The translations under genes were made by a program, and so were the position numbers. Below, piece after piece: positions 54,521 to 64,000 of a DNA stretch of 64,000 nucleotides. Below the pieces are notes generated by a model that saw nothing but the letters and a program-made list of their open reading frames with translations, made no database searches and had not been told where the DNA came from. This DNA is from Acidovorax delafieldii (GTDB lineage Bacteria > Pseudomonadota > Gammaproteobacteria > Burkholderiales > Burkholderiaceae_C), in the NCBI GenBank assembly GCA_002377855.1, contig DFQQ01000008.1, positions 62,001-126,000 of the forward strand. The letters run 5' to 3'. Position 1 is the stretch's first letter; each line of letters opens with the position of its first letter.

Positions 54521-55519
54521 ATGGCACGCACTCGTTCAGGCCCATCAGGCCGCAGCAAGCGCAACAACAGCGCCAGGCGAGCGTTGCAAACCAGGGGCTG
54601 GACCGCCTGCGCACTGGGCCTGGGCCTGCTGGCAGTGATGCCACAGGTTGCCGGCGGCACGCCCATGGGCAACGCCATGGTCCAAGGCCTGCAGCCGGTG
54701 GGGTGGATTGCGCTGGGCATTGGCATGGTGCTGCTGGCACTGCACTACGCCGTGCGCAACAAGGCTCCTCAAGGGCAAACAGGCAGCTCCGCCTTTCAGC
54801 CCGAACCAGCACCGGGGCGGGCCACACAGCGCGGCCGGGCGCCGGCAGTGCAGCCCAGCGCACTGGCCCCTGAGCCCCAGGCGCAAACCGCCGAGCCCAC
54901 ACTGGCGCCAAGTGTCTGCGCCACGCCACCAACCGCCCGCATGGCCTCCACGCCGCCGGCCCCCAACACGTGGGGCATGGAGGTGTTTGCTGCCATTGAA
55001 TGGCGCCGCTTTGAGGCTGTGTGCGAGGCCCTGTTTGCCCAGGCCGGGTTTGAGACGCACGCCCAATCGCACGGGGCCGATGGCGGCGTGGACATCTGGC
55101 TGCACAGCCGCAACAGCCCAGGCCCCGCTGCAGTGGTGCAATGCAAGCACTGGCAAAGCAAGCCGGTGGGCGTGCGCGAGCTGCGCGAGTTTTTTGGGGT
55201 GATGGCTTCGCACAAGCTCAAGCGCGGCACCTACGCCACCACATCGACCTACACGGCCGAGGCTCTGGCGTTTGCGCGAGCCAACAGCATCCATACGCTG
55301 GATGGGGCCGGTCTGCTCAAACTGATTGGCCACCGCACGCCCGCACAGCAGCAGGAGTTGCTGCAGGTGGCGTTCGAGGGCGAGTATTGGCGACCCACTT
55401 GCGCAAGCTGCGGCACCAAGATGGTGGAGCGCAGCCGCAGCAGCGACGGTGGCCTGTTCTGGGGATGTGCCAGCTACCCCCGCTGCAAGCGCACATTGCC
55501 CAAGGCCAGCGGCGGTTAG
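54521..55519 (+). CDS. Membrane-anchored Mrr-type restriction endonuclease with zinc-finger tail
   Basis: The product has 332 residues; ATG 54521 has AAGGAG seven bases upstream. Two hydrophobic helices lie near residues 26-45 and 60-80, then an 80-residue Ala/Pro-rich linker. The Mrr catalytic domain has FEAVCEALFAQAGFETHAQS, GADGGVDIWL with D191, and VVQCKHWQSKPVGV with Q207 and K209, giving the D-QxK site. The C-terminus has CASCGTKMVERSRS and GCASYPRCKRT, a topoisomerase-type C4 zinc finger. It probably cuts DNA entering or held at the membrane; the target is unknown. Confidence 0.87.
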   Translation: MARTRSGPSGRSKRNNSARRALQTRGWTACALGLGLLAVMPQVAGGTPMGNAMVQGLQPVGWIALGIGMVLLALHYAVRNKAPQGQTGSSAFQPEPAPGRATQRGRAPAVQPSALAPEPQAQTAEPTLAPSVCATPPTARMASTPPAPNTWGMEVFAAIEWRRFEAVCEALFAQAGFETHAQSHGADGGVDIWLHSRNSPGPAAVVQCKHWQSKPVGVRELREFFGVMASHKLKRGTYATTSTYTAEALAFARANSIHTLDGAGLLKLIGHRTPAQQQELLQVAFEGEYWRPTCASCGTKMVERSRSSDGGLFWGCASYPRCKRTLPKASGG

Positions 55520-55588
55520 CTATAATTTTTATAGCTGCCTGCGCTTTGAATGCGGGCGCTCCAGGCATTTTTGATGAATAGCTAGCGC
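55520..55588. repeat. Dispersed palindromic repeat, copy 7, between convergent genes
   Basis: ATTTTTATAGCTGCCTGCGC and GGGCGCTCCAGGCATTTTTG are the half-sites. It begins at the stop codon of the Mrr-type gene and reaches the stop codon of the convergent M14 gene (55582-55584). Confidence 0.75.
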
Positions 55589-56526
55589 ACCACAAAGTCC
55601 ATGACGGCGCACACGGCAGCCACCTGCGCGGCAGTGCACTCCTCGGGAGTGGTGCGGGCGCTGTCGGGGTATACCTCGGTGGTGGTGGTGTACGGCGCAC
55701 CGGTCACGCTGGCGCACAGGCCCAGCGCTTGCAGCGGATAGGCAATGATGCCGGGTGCCAGCACGGGCGAGCCGATGATTTGCTGGCGCTCATCTGCAGG
55801 GGCAATGTGGGTGACGGCAGCCACAGCCTGCAGCAACGCTTGCTGAAAGGCGGGCTGCAAGTTCTCGCTGTCGTCCACCAGGTAAAAACCGTCGGGAATG
55901 CTGCCAGGCACAAACGCCTTGCCGTCGCGGGCGGCCACCGCCGGGCGGTATTCGGTTTCGTCGGTGTCGGTGGTTTCGTGCAAATCAATGTGCGCCGTGA
56001 ACTGGCCCCGCAGAGGTGCAACCAAGGCCATGAGCGCCGCCGATTCTTGCACGGTGGTCCCAACGCGAAAGCTGCGGTTGGGGTCGATGGCGTCGCAATT
56101 CCAGCGCTGGATGCGCTCCCACCCCCAGGGGCTGACGCAAGGGGCCACCAGCCAGTTCACGCGACCGGCGTAGCGCTCGCCGTGCACATCCACAAAACGC
56201 AGCGCACCCAGCACGCCGCTGGTTTCGTAGCCGTGCACGCCACCCGTGACCAGCACCGTGGGCAGGCCCGCCACCCACGGGCGGGGGCGAATGGCGTGCA
56301 AGGGGTAGCGGTCATCGCCGTAGGCCACCTCGCCATAGCGGCCCACTTCGAAGCGCGCGCGCAGGCCATCCACCACGGCCAGCACATCGTCGGCATAACT
56401 GCGCTGGCGCACTTGCCGGGCGCGCCATTGGGCCTGCTCAGCCGGGCCCCAAGGCTGGCCTGGGGTGCCGATGGGGTAGGACGATGGGGGAAAAGCGGAG
56501 GGAGTGGCGGTGCTGGGTGCAGTCAT
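55582..56526 (-). CDS. M14-like zinc metallopeptidase / deacylase
   Basis: The product has 314 residues from ATG 56526 (a TTG lies seven codons upstream). Zinc-site features are VLVTGGVHGYETSGVLGALR (HxxE) and the downstream His in FTAHIDLHETTDTDETEYRP. The substrate-binding Asn-Arg is in DAIDPNRSF. This is the M14/succinylglutamate-desuccinylase-like group. It removes a C-terminal residue or an acyl group; substrate unknown. MITE-like elements lie upstream of it. Confidence 0.85.
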   Translation of the reverse strand: MTAPSTATPSAFPPSSYPIGTPGQPWGPAEQAQWRARQVRQRSYADDVLAVVDGLRARFEVGRYGEVAYGDDRYPLHAIRPRPWVAGLPTVLVTGGVHGYETSGVLGALRFVDVHGERYAGRVNWLVAPCVSPWGWERIQRWNCDAIDPNRSFRVGTTVQESAALMALVAPLRGQFTAHIDLHETTDTDETEYRPAVAARDGKAFVPGSIPDGFYLVDDSENLQPAFQQALLQAVAAVTHIAPADERQQIIGSPVLAPGIIAYPLQALGLCASVTGAPYTTTTEVYPDSARTTPEECTAAQVAAVCAVMDFVVR

Positions 56527-56699
56527 GTGATACGGGTTTGCGTTCAATCGGATAACCAGGCGGGAAGCCGCAGACAGCGCTGTAGCACGGCAAGGCGAAC
56601 GAACGAGTTATACCTTTGAAGGCAAAGCCGTATGACGCCCACAGCGGCAAGGCCGGCCTGGTCACCGACCCAATGCCAGGGCGCTTATTTTGCAGTGCC

Positions 56700-56864
56700 A
56701 GGAGCCTGTCGGACTTGGAGCATCGAAAGCGAAAATTGGCCCCAGCGAGGACAGTTTTTGCCGGATTTGCAGCCCCATAGCCCCGCTATGGGGCAAAAAG
56801 ACGGTGAAAAATGGACCGCTGCGGTCAATTTGCAGCCGGCGATTTCCAAGTCCGACAGGTTCCT
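56700..56864. mobile_element. MITE-like element A
   Basis: The 165-bp unit has 20-base terminal inverted repeats: AGGAGCCTGTCGGACTTGGA at the left and TCCAAGTCCGACAGGTTCCT at the right, matching at 19 of 20 positions. An internal hairpin CCCCATAG-CCCCG-CTATGGGG is present. It has no coding capacity. The ends probably belong to an insertion-sequence family not otherwise represented here. Confidence 0.8.
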
Positions 56865-56865
56865 A

Positions 56866-57027
56866 GGCACCCTCTGCACGAATCGAGCGGTAAGTGTGCA
56901 CTGCGGATCGGGATGGGCTGCAAGGCGCACAACGCAGCAATAGCCGTGGCTATTGCGAGTATTTGCAACGCCGCAGACCGCCCGAGACCGCAATGAACAC
57001 GGCGCGGTGATTCGTGCAGAGGGTCTC
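56866..57027. mobile_element. MITE-like element B, copy 2
   Basis: This 162-bp unit ends in ACCCTCTGCACGAATC (from 56869) and its exact complement GATTCGTGCAGAGGGT (57009-57024). It is the same length as, and closely similar to, 28919-29080, including the internal GGATCGGGATGGGCTGCAAG. It starts one base after element A. Confidence 0.85.
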
Positions 57028-57055
57028 TGGCCCTTGCCTCGGCGGCATGAAGGCG

Positions 57056-57838
57056 TTACTTCAACCACTTGTCTGCGGCTTGCTTGATGGCGCCACGGGT
57101 TTCAATCAGGCCCCACACGAAGCCCATCACGCGGGTGTAGTCGGCGTCGTCGGTGGGCACCATGAAGCCCAGGTAGTTCTTGGGCGTAAGCGGCGCATCC
57201 ACAAAGGCGGCGTGCAGGCGCTGGTCCACACGCGCGTAGTGCAGGGCTTCGTAGGTTTCGGTGATCATCACATCGCCCTTGCCCTCTGCGATCAGCGCTG
57301 GGATTTCGGCATTCTTGTCGTGCGTGCTGACCTGGGCGGCCTTCAGGTTGGCCAGCACATAGGTTTCGTTGGTGCCGCCAGGGTTTTTGATGACGCGCAC
57401 GGTGGGCTGGTTCATGGCCTCCACGCTGGTGAACTTGGCTTTGTCAGCAGCCCGCACCAGGGCCACTTTGCCAAAAGGTGCGTACCCGGGGAGCATGTCG
57501 AACATGCGCATGCGGTTGACGTTGCGCGTGATGCCGCCCACCGCCACGTCAAATTTGTCCGCCTGCAGGTCTTTGACGAGGTTGGGCCATGACGTAGGAA
57601 CGTACTCGACCTTCACACCCAGTTCTTTGGCCATGGTCTCGATCACATCAATGTCGTGGCCTGAGTAGCTCCCTTCCGTCCTGATGGCAAATGGCCGGTA
57701 GTCGCCCGGTGTGCCCACACGGATGACTTTGGCTTCCATGATCTTGTCCAGCCGTGGGCCTGCCGCTGCGGACTGGGTGAACGACAGCAACGCGATCGCG
57801 GCGGCAGCGGCCAGCGCGGCAATTTTTCGAGAGGTCAT
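57056..57838 (-). CDS. Periplasmic family-3 solute-binding protein, PheC-like (cyclohexadienyl dehydratase?)
   Basis: The product has 260 residues with a signal peptide (AALAAAAAIALLSFTQSAAA). The fold is that of family-3 binding proteins: IRVGTPGDYRPFAIRTEGSY, VEYVPTSWPNLVKDLQADKF, DVAVGGITRNVNRMRMFDML, NQPTVRVIKNPGGTNETYVL and EGKGDVMITETYEA. SWPNL and NPGGTNE are shared with PheC, the periplasmic cyclohexadienyl/arogenate dehydratase that makes phenylpyruvate. No permease or ATPase gene is near, supporting an enzyme or sensor rather than a transporter. It is divergent from katG. Confidence 0.75.
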   Translation of the reverse strand: MTSRKIAALAAAAAIALLSFTQSAAAGPRLDKIMEAKVIRVGTPGDYRPFAIRTEGSYSGHDIDVIETMAKELGVKVEYVPTSWPNLVKDLQADKFDVAVGGITRNVNRMRMFDMLPGYAPFGKVALVRAADKAKFTSVEAMNQPTVRVIKNPGGTNETYVLANLKAAQVSTHDKNAEIPALIAEGKGDVMITETYEALHYARVDQRLHAAFVDAPLTPKNYLGFMVPTDDADYTRVMGFVWGLIETRGAIKQAADKWLK

Positions 57839-58050
57839 CTTTAGGGCTCCGGGAAGTAAACGGGTGAACAGACCAGCACAGCACGCTACGCCAAAGCACG
57901 TGGGGTGCCAATGCGTAGTAACCAGTCGTGACCGGCGGATAGGAGGACTGCATTCGCGCGATTAGTTTTCACAAATAGGAATTGCGGGTCGATTGAAATA
58001 TCCTTCATTCCACTGTTGAGCAAGACACAACGTTTCAGAAGGAGAGACCC

Positions 58051-60276
<2,226 letters not shown>

Positions 60277-60378
60277 GTGGACATCCTTGAGGGACGCGAC
60301 GCAGGGCGCGAAACTGGGTTAACTTCTCGCCCCTGCGCTTTGGTCTGCTCCTGAAAAAGTAGGCCAATGGATCACTCC

Positions 60379-60410
60379 GGGCTGGCGCATGCATGTGCCA
60401 GCCCTTTTTT
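60379..60410 (+). terminator. Terminator after katG
   Basis: GGGCTGGC and GCCAGCCC form an eight-base stem around GCATGCATGT, followed by six T. It lies about 100 nt after the katG stop and 19 nt before the next start codon. Confidence 0.85.
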
Positions 60411-60428
60411 GCGTCTGGAACTGAACCC

Positions 60429-60749
60429 ATGAACTTTGCTGACCGCCTCAAGCAACTGCCTTCTGCCGCCCACCTCACATCCTTGCAAGTGCTGGATGCC
60501 GCCGGGCAAGTGGTTGCCACCCTGGAGAACAAGCCCGGCCAGGCCGGATCGCTGGCGCTGTATGCCGCACTGGCCGCCCTGTACGGTGGCCGCATCACGC
60601 CCACCGCAGCCAGCCTGGGCCTGGAGTGGTATGCCGAGCACACCGCTGATGCCCACGCCAACCCTGGCAAGCATCCCAATATCGACCGCTTGGTGCAGTG
60701 GGCCCAGGGCAGCGACACCTACAGCGTGCGGGTGCTGGCCGCCGCCTGA
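60429..60749 (+). CDS. DUF2322 family protein
   Basis: The product has 106 residues from ATG 60429. The pattern FADRLKQLPSAAHLTSLQVL, DAAGQVVATLENKPGQAGSL, ALYAALAALYGGRITPTAAS and WYAEHTADAHANPGKHPNID is that of DUF2322, a small cytoplasmic family of unknown function in betaproteobacteria. It directly follows the katG terminator, so it is probably transcribed separately. Confidence 0.85.
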   Translation: MNFADRLKQLPSAAHLTSLQVLDAAGQVVATLENKPGQAGSLALYAALAALYGGRITPTAASLGLEWYAEHTADAHANPGKHPNIDRLVQWAQGSDTYSVRVLAAA

Positions 60750-61028
60750 GGTTGGCCACGGCAGCGACCACCACAAACATGCGCCGTCTGCGCCTTCTGC
60801 GCTGGCGGGGCTGAATGGCAACGTGATGTAAATGTGCCGGGGATCCCCGCCACGCACGGTTTACAGGGCAAAAGGCCTGCGAGATGATGGCTACCCCGAG
60901 AGGTAAACGCCACCCTCGTCCATCCAACCCGGCATGCCGCAGCGCCCATTTGGGCCGACAACGGGTTCGCGCGGCGCAACCGACGCAGGCGCCGCTCTCT
61001 GCTCCGTCCCTCTTGGCAAAGGCCCTGT

Positions 61029-61490
61029 ATGACCCCAAGCACTTCATCCGCTGGCACCGTCACCTTGCACCGCATACTGCGAGCGCCCCCGGAGCGCGCG
61101 TACCGCGCCTTTCTGGAGCCCGATGCCATGGCCAAGTGGCTGCCGCCGCACGGCTTTGCGGGGCGGGTGCTGGAGATGGATGCGCGCGTGGGCGGACGCT
61201 TTCGCATGCAGTTCACCAACTTCTCCACGGGGCTGGTGCAGGCCTTCGGCGGCGAATACCTGGAGCTGGTGCCCAACGAACGCATCGTGAACACCGACCG
61301 GTTCGACAACGAGCATTTGCCAGGCGAGATGCACACCACCGTCACCTTCAAGGCGGTCTCGGTGGGCACGGAACTGGTGGTGGTGCAAGAGGGCATCCCC
61401 GCGATGATCCCGACCGAGGCTTGCTATCTGGGCTGGCAGGAATCGCTGCAACTGCTGGCCCAATTGGTAGAGGCCACCATACCCAACTGA
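61029..61490 (+). CDS. SRPBCC/AHSA1-type ligand-binding protein
   Basis: The product has 153 residues. It reads VTLHRILRAPPERAYRAFLE, PDAMAKWLPPHGFAGRVLEM, DARVGGRFRMQFTNFSTG and GTELVVVQEGIPAMIPTEAC, then GWQESLQLLAQLVEA, the usual pattern of the activator-of-Hsp90-ATPase-like START-related fold. It probably binds a hydrophobic small molecule; function unknown. The 280 bases before it show no supported feature. Confidence 0.88.
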   Translation: MTPSTSSAGTVTLHRILRAPPERAYRAFLEPDAMAKWLPPHGFAGRVLEMDARVGGRFRMQFTNFSTGLVQAFGGEYLELVPNERIVNTDRFDNEHLPGEMHTTVTFKAVSVGTELVVVQEGIPAMIPTEACYLGWQESLQLLAQLVEATIPN

Positions 61491-61561
61491 TATTGCGGCG
61501 TTGCCGCACTGCCCCACCGCCGTACTGCGGGCAGGCGCTTCCAGCCGAACCCAGCAGCTCC

Positions 61562-61612
61562 TTTTTTTATAGCTGCTCGCGCTTATTTGCAGGGCGCGCC
61601 AGCATGTTTTTC
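61562..61612. repeat. Dispersed palindromic repeat, copy 8
   Basis: TTTTTTTATAGCTGCTCGCG and CAGGGCGCGCCAGCATGTTT are the half-sites. It lies between the SRPBCC gene and the next small gene. Confidence 0.75.
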
Positions 61613-61657
61613 GCCAAACTCGGTTACCCTCGGCGCCTTACTCTCTAGGAACGCACC

Positions 61658-61906
61658 ATGAAAAAACTCAACGTCACCATTCAGCTTGAAATGTCCGTCC
61701 CCGACAACTGGGAACTGGTGGGAACGTCTGAAGGCACGCCTGTGTTGAAGCTGCCCAATGGCACTTTCATGGACGTCGCCATCGAGCCCCTGTTTGCCAC
61801 CGATCCGGAAGAAACCTGGAGCAGCACCGACGACGACGACGTGCTCAACGATGTGCTGGACATGGTGGACAGCGAGTCGGTGACTTACGAATTTGTAGCC
61901 GACTGA
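61658..61906 (+). CDS. Small acidic protein of unknown function
   Basis: The 82-residue product is strongly acidic in its C-terminal half (WSSTDDDDVLNDVLDMVDSE). The N-terminal half, MKKLNVTIQLEMSVPDNWEL and TPVLKLPNGTFMDVAIEPLF, looks like beta strands. AGGA lies a few bases before ATG 61658. No signal peptide. Similar acidic proteins occur in relatives as far as I recall; no family name is available. Confidence 0.7.
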   Translation: MKKLNVTIQLEMSVPDNWELVGTSEGTPVLKLPNGTFMDVAIEPLFATDPEETWSSTDDDDVLNDVLDMVDSESVTYEFVAD

Positions 61907-62043
61907 GCTGGGGTGTGGCCATTGTGGGGACAGCCCACATCGCTGTGGCGGCCACCGCTGTGCAGTGGTCGCAACGCTGTGGGCATACCGGCCCAAGCCG
62001 CTGGGCACACGCTACCAGCAGCCACTCAAACGCTTGAATTACT

Positions 62044-62101
62044 TCAAAATTGATAGCTGCTTGCGCCCGTAAAATAAGCGCTAGCAGCTATTTTTGCTTC
62101 A
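62044..62101. repeat. Dispersed palindromic repeat, copy 9 (best palindrome)
   Basis: ATAGCTGCTTGCGC and GCGCTAGCAGCTAT match as inverted repeats at 13 of 14 positions around CCGTAAAATAA, flanked by AAAATTG and TTTTGC. It ends three bases before the start codon of the M23 gene, so it occupies the place of that gene's ribosome-binding site. Confidence 0.85.
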
Positions 62102-62103
62102 AC

Positions 62104-63021
62104 ATGCCAAGTTCTTTGCCCCACCTTGATCGCCGCGCATTGCTGGCTTCTCTTGCTCTGGTGTCTTTGCCCACGGTGCCCAAGGTCGGCGTGGCCGCCA
62201 TTCAGCAGCCCTCGGCCGGAGTCTGGCCCCGTGCATCCACAGTACCGGGCGGCGTTGCGCGCCTGTCGCTGGGGCCCGCAGCGCAGCGGCCCCGTGCGGT
62301 GGTGCGCCAAGGCGATGTGGACGTGCCCGTGCGGGTCGTGGGTGACGTGATCGAGTGGACGGCGGTGCTGGGCATTGCGCTGGCCGCTGCCACCGGTGAC
62401 GGCCATATCGTGGTGCTGCCCGGGGCGGAGGCCGAAACGCAGCAAAAGCCTAGGCAAGTGCGCTACACCGTAGCGCCCAAGCGGTACGCGGAGCAACAAC
62501 TCAAGGTCGCGCCCCGCACCGTGGATTTGTCGCCGCAAGACCAGGCCCGCTACGAACGCGAACGCGATCACCAGGCCCGGGTCATGGCCACCTGGAGCGA
62601 GCCGGCCCACCAGGCCCTGCCCTCGCTGCACATGCGGCAGCCCACGCCGGGGCGGCGTTCCAGTTCGTTCGGCCTGCGGCGCGTGTTCAACGGGCAGGCG
62701 CGCAACCCGCACAGCGGCATGGACATCGCGGCACCCACAGGCACGCCCGTCGTGGCGCCCCTGCCCGGCACCGTCATTGATACGGGCGACTACTTCTTCA
62801 ACGGGGGAACCGTGTGGCTGGACCATGGCCACGGCCTGCTCACCATGTATTGCCACCTGAGCAGCATGGACGTGAAGGTGGGCGACACCGTAGGGGCCGG
62901 CGAGGCCTTCTGCAAAGTCGGCGCCACTGGCCGCGTCACCGGCCCTCACCTGCATTGGGGCGTGATGCTTAACCGCACCATGGTGGACCCGGCCCTGTTC
63001 ATCGATGGACCGCGCACCTGA
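62104..63021 (+). CDS. M23-family peptidoglycan metalloendopeptidase
   Basis: The product has 305 residues from ATG 62104 with an export signal containing twin Arg (LDRRALLASLALVSLPTVP). The middle has a long charged region (QDQARYERERDHQARVMATW). The C-terminal LytM domain carries NPHSGMDIAAPTGTPV (HxxxD), TMYCHLSSMDVKVGDTV and VTGPHLHWGVMLN (HxH), so all zinc ligands are present. It should cut peptidoglycan cross-links in the periplasm. A palindromic repeat covers the normal ribosome-binding-site position. Confidence 0.92.
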   Translation: MPSSLPHLDRRALLASLALVSLPTVPKVGVAAIQQPSAGVWPRASTVPGGVARLSLGPAAQRPRAVVRQGDVDVPVRVVGDVIEWTAVLGIALAAATGDGHIVVLPGAEAETQQKPRQVRYTVAPKRYAEQQLKVAPRTVDLSPQDQARYERERDHQARVMATWSEPAHQALPSLHMRQPTPGRRSSSFGLRRVFNGQARNPHSGMDIAAPTGTPVVAPLPGTVIDTGDYFFNGGTVWLDHGHGLLTMYCHLSSMDVKVGDTVGAGEAFCKVGATGRVTGPHLHWGVMLNRTMVDPALFIDGPRT

Positions 63022-63247
63022 CGGACAATAACGCCCCAGACGCCGTTCACGGTTGTTGAAGTGTTGAGTGGCGCCAATGGCAAACTGCAGCTGCTTAGCG
63101 CAGACAGCGACTGGGCGGCTGCACCCGCGCAGCGTTGCGCAGCGCCCAAAAGACCTGGAACGTCCCTCGGCGCGCCGTGGCTTGCCAAGTAACCAGTGCC
63201 CCGTCTGCCCACACGCGCTCCATCCGTTTTCCCCACCCCTTTCCCCC

Positions 63248-63484
63248 ATGCCCACAGCCCCACTGCCCGCTCGCCTGCATACGCCGCCAAGGGCTCGCCA
63301 CGCGCTGTATGCCCTGGTCTGTTCGGCTCCAGTGCTGTGCTCTGGCTGCGCCGTCGTGGCGGTGGCCGACGCCGCCGTTACCGTGGTGAGCACCACCGTG
63401 AAGGTAGGCGCAACGGTAGTGGGCACCACGGTGGATGTGGGCGCCGCCGGCGTGCGGGCGGTGGTGGGCAAGGATGAGGATTGA
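63248..63484 (+). CDS. Small lipoprotein
   Basis: The 78-residue product has a signal peptide ending in a lipobox (LYALVCSAPVLCSGC). The mature part is rich in Val, Ala, Gly and Thr (AVVAVADAAVTVVSTTVKVG, TVVGTTVDVGAAGVRAV), resembling glycine-zipper-like small lipoproteins of Comamonadaceae. It probably sits on an outer- or inner-membrane leaflet. Function unknown. Confidence 0.75.
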   Translation: MPTAPLPARLHTPPRARHALYALVCSAPVLCSGCAVVAVADAAVTVVSTTVKVGATVVGTTVDVGAAGVRAVVGKDED

Positions 63485-63535
63485 GGCCCCGCCCCCGCTT
63501 GCTTACAGCCGCTGCACTACACACCTCGCCCCCCA

Positions 63536-64000
63536 ATGAACCCGCCCAGCCGCCGTCCTATCCTCACCCGCTCCGGCCAGGAACGCGGAGTGCCGGCCCC
63601 AGCGGCAACGCCCACACCATCGGCCGCCTATCGCCGGCCGGTCACAGAGCGGATCGCAGCGCACAAAGCCCTGCTGATCTGCTTTTACAAGCCCTACGGC
63701 GTACTGAGCCAGTTCACCCCCGAAGGCAAGTGGCAGGGCCTCAAGGACTACATTGACCTGCCTGGCGTCTACGTGGCCGGGCGGCTGGACGCTGACAGTG
63801 AAGGTCTTCTCTTGTTGACCAACGACGGCAAGCTGCAGGCGCAGATTGCCGATCCGCGCTTCAAGATGGAGAAAACCTACTGGGTCCAGGTGGAAGGCAC
63901 CCCCGGCGATGACGCCCTGGCAGCCTTGCGCCAAGGCGTATTGCTCAACGACGGCCCCACCCTGCCCGCGCAGGCCCGCTTGCTCGACGCGCCACCCGAT
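63536..64000 (+). CDS. rluE: RluE-type pseudouridine synthase, 5' part
   Basis: The gene is cut by the window end; 155 codons are present from ATG 63536. After a 40-residue polar leader come LLICFYKPYGVLSQFTPEG, VYVAGRLDADSEGLLLLTND (catalytic Asp in GRLDADSEG) and PRFKMEKTYWVQVEG, the pattern of the RsuA/RluE family. RluE makes pseudouridine 2457 in 23S rRNA. Without the rest I cannot exclude RluB/F-like relatives, but the missing S4 domain at the start favours RluE. Confidence 0.85.
   Translation, partial: MNPPSRRPILTRSGQERGVPAPAATPTPSAAYRRPVTERIAAHKALLICFYKPYGVLSQFTPEGKWQGLKDYIDLPGVYVAGRLDADSEGLLLLTNDGKLQAQIADPRFKMEKTYWVQVEGTPGDDALAALRQGVLLNDGPTLPAQARLLDAPPD

Larger units (their letters stand above)
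56527..57055. other. Intergenic region with two abutting MITE-like elements
   Basis: The first 170 bases should hold the M14-gene promoter and contain no other feature I can name. The rest is filled by two different miniature elements placed end to end (56700-56864 and 56866-57027), listed separately. Confidence 0.6.

Noticed and set aside
56685..57068. Open frame of 127 codons spanning both MITE-like elements
   Set aside because: It is made entirely of element sequence and has no similarity to a transposase.

Overview
The window reads as one contiguous piece of chromosome from a high-GC betaproteobacterium of the Comamonadaceae, most likely Acidovorax or a close relative. This is inferred from overall protein character, gene order (glnS, cysS-accA-tilS, infA, two cyclophilins beside lpxH), and a family of short palindromic repeats that I associate with this family. 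Genes are densely packed. Most is core metabolism, with several accessory inserts of lower GC.

Layout. 1-4.9 kb: end of yciB, bolA, a PpiC-type foldase, a membrane acyltransferase-like protein, tRNA-Pro, infA and psd. 5.0-16.5 kb: a complete histidine-utilisation locus, all on the minus strand (ABC importer, hutC, hutH, hutU, hutD, hutI, hutF, hutG). It follows the five-step route through formimidoylglutamate deiminase and N-formylglutamate deformylase. Palindromes matching HutC operators lie before hutH and before the importer, and REP-like elements sit in the gaps. 16.8-19.8 kb: a two-component system in one operon with a Spy-like lipoprotein. 20-21.3 kb: an HD-GYP-like protein. 21.4-31.3 kb: an accessory/stress region with an isochorismatase-like hydrolase, catalase HPII, a three-gene cluster (NPPY methyltransferase, PurD-like ATP-grasp, haem-oxygenase-like diiron enzyme), a MITE-like element, unknown proteins, a YetF-like protein and a ferritin-like protein. 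It ends at tRNA-Ser.

31.6-36.1 kb: tRNA-Ser, tilS, accA, a HhH-GPD glycosylase, cysS. 36.4-41.7 kb: an envelope-biogenesis run (TPR protein, L,D-transpeptidase, two cyclophilins, lpxH, an MtfA-like peptidase). 41.8-45 kb: a stand-alone AceE-type E1 divergent from an Lrp regulator. 45-51 kb: DUF3014, a hydrolase, an extradiol-dioxygenase-like protein, arfB, a Tyr/Pro/His-rich secreted protein, glnS. 51.1-52.9 kb: an AT-richer DUF262 + HEPN pair, a likely defence module, wedged between glnS and a DUF924 gene. 53-64 kb: a membrane-anchored Mrr-type nuclease, an M14-like peptidase, two abutting MITE-like elements, a PheC-like periplasmic protein, katG, and small conserved genes, an M23 peptidase, a lipoprotein and the start of an rluE-type pseudouridine synthase.

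The most notable items are the methyltransferase/ATP-grasp/diiron-oxidase cluster (possible undescribed small-molecule pathway), the DUF262-HEPN pair, and the dispersed palindromic repeat, which has entered coding sequence in-frame (inside aceE) and appears to supply the end of hutD and the start of a DNA glycosylase gene.
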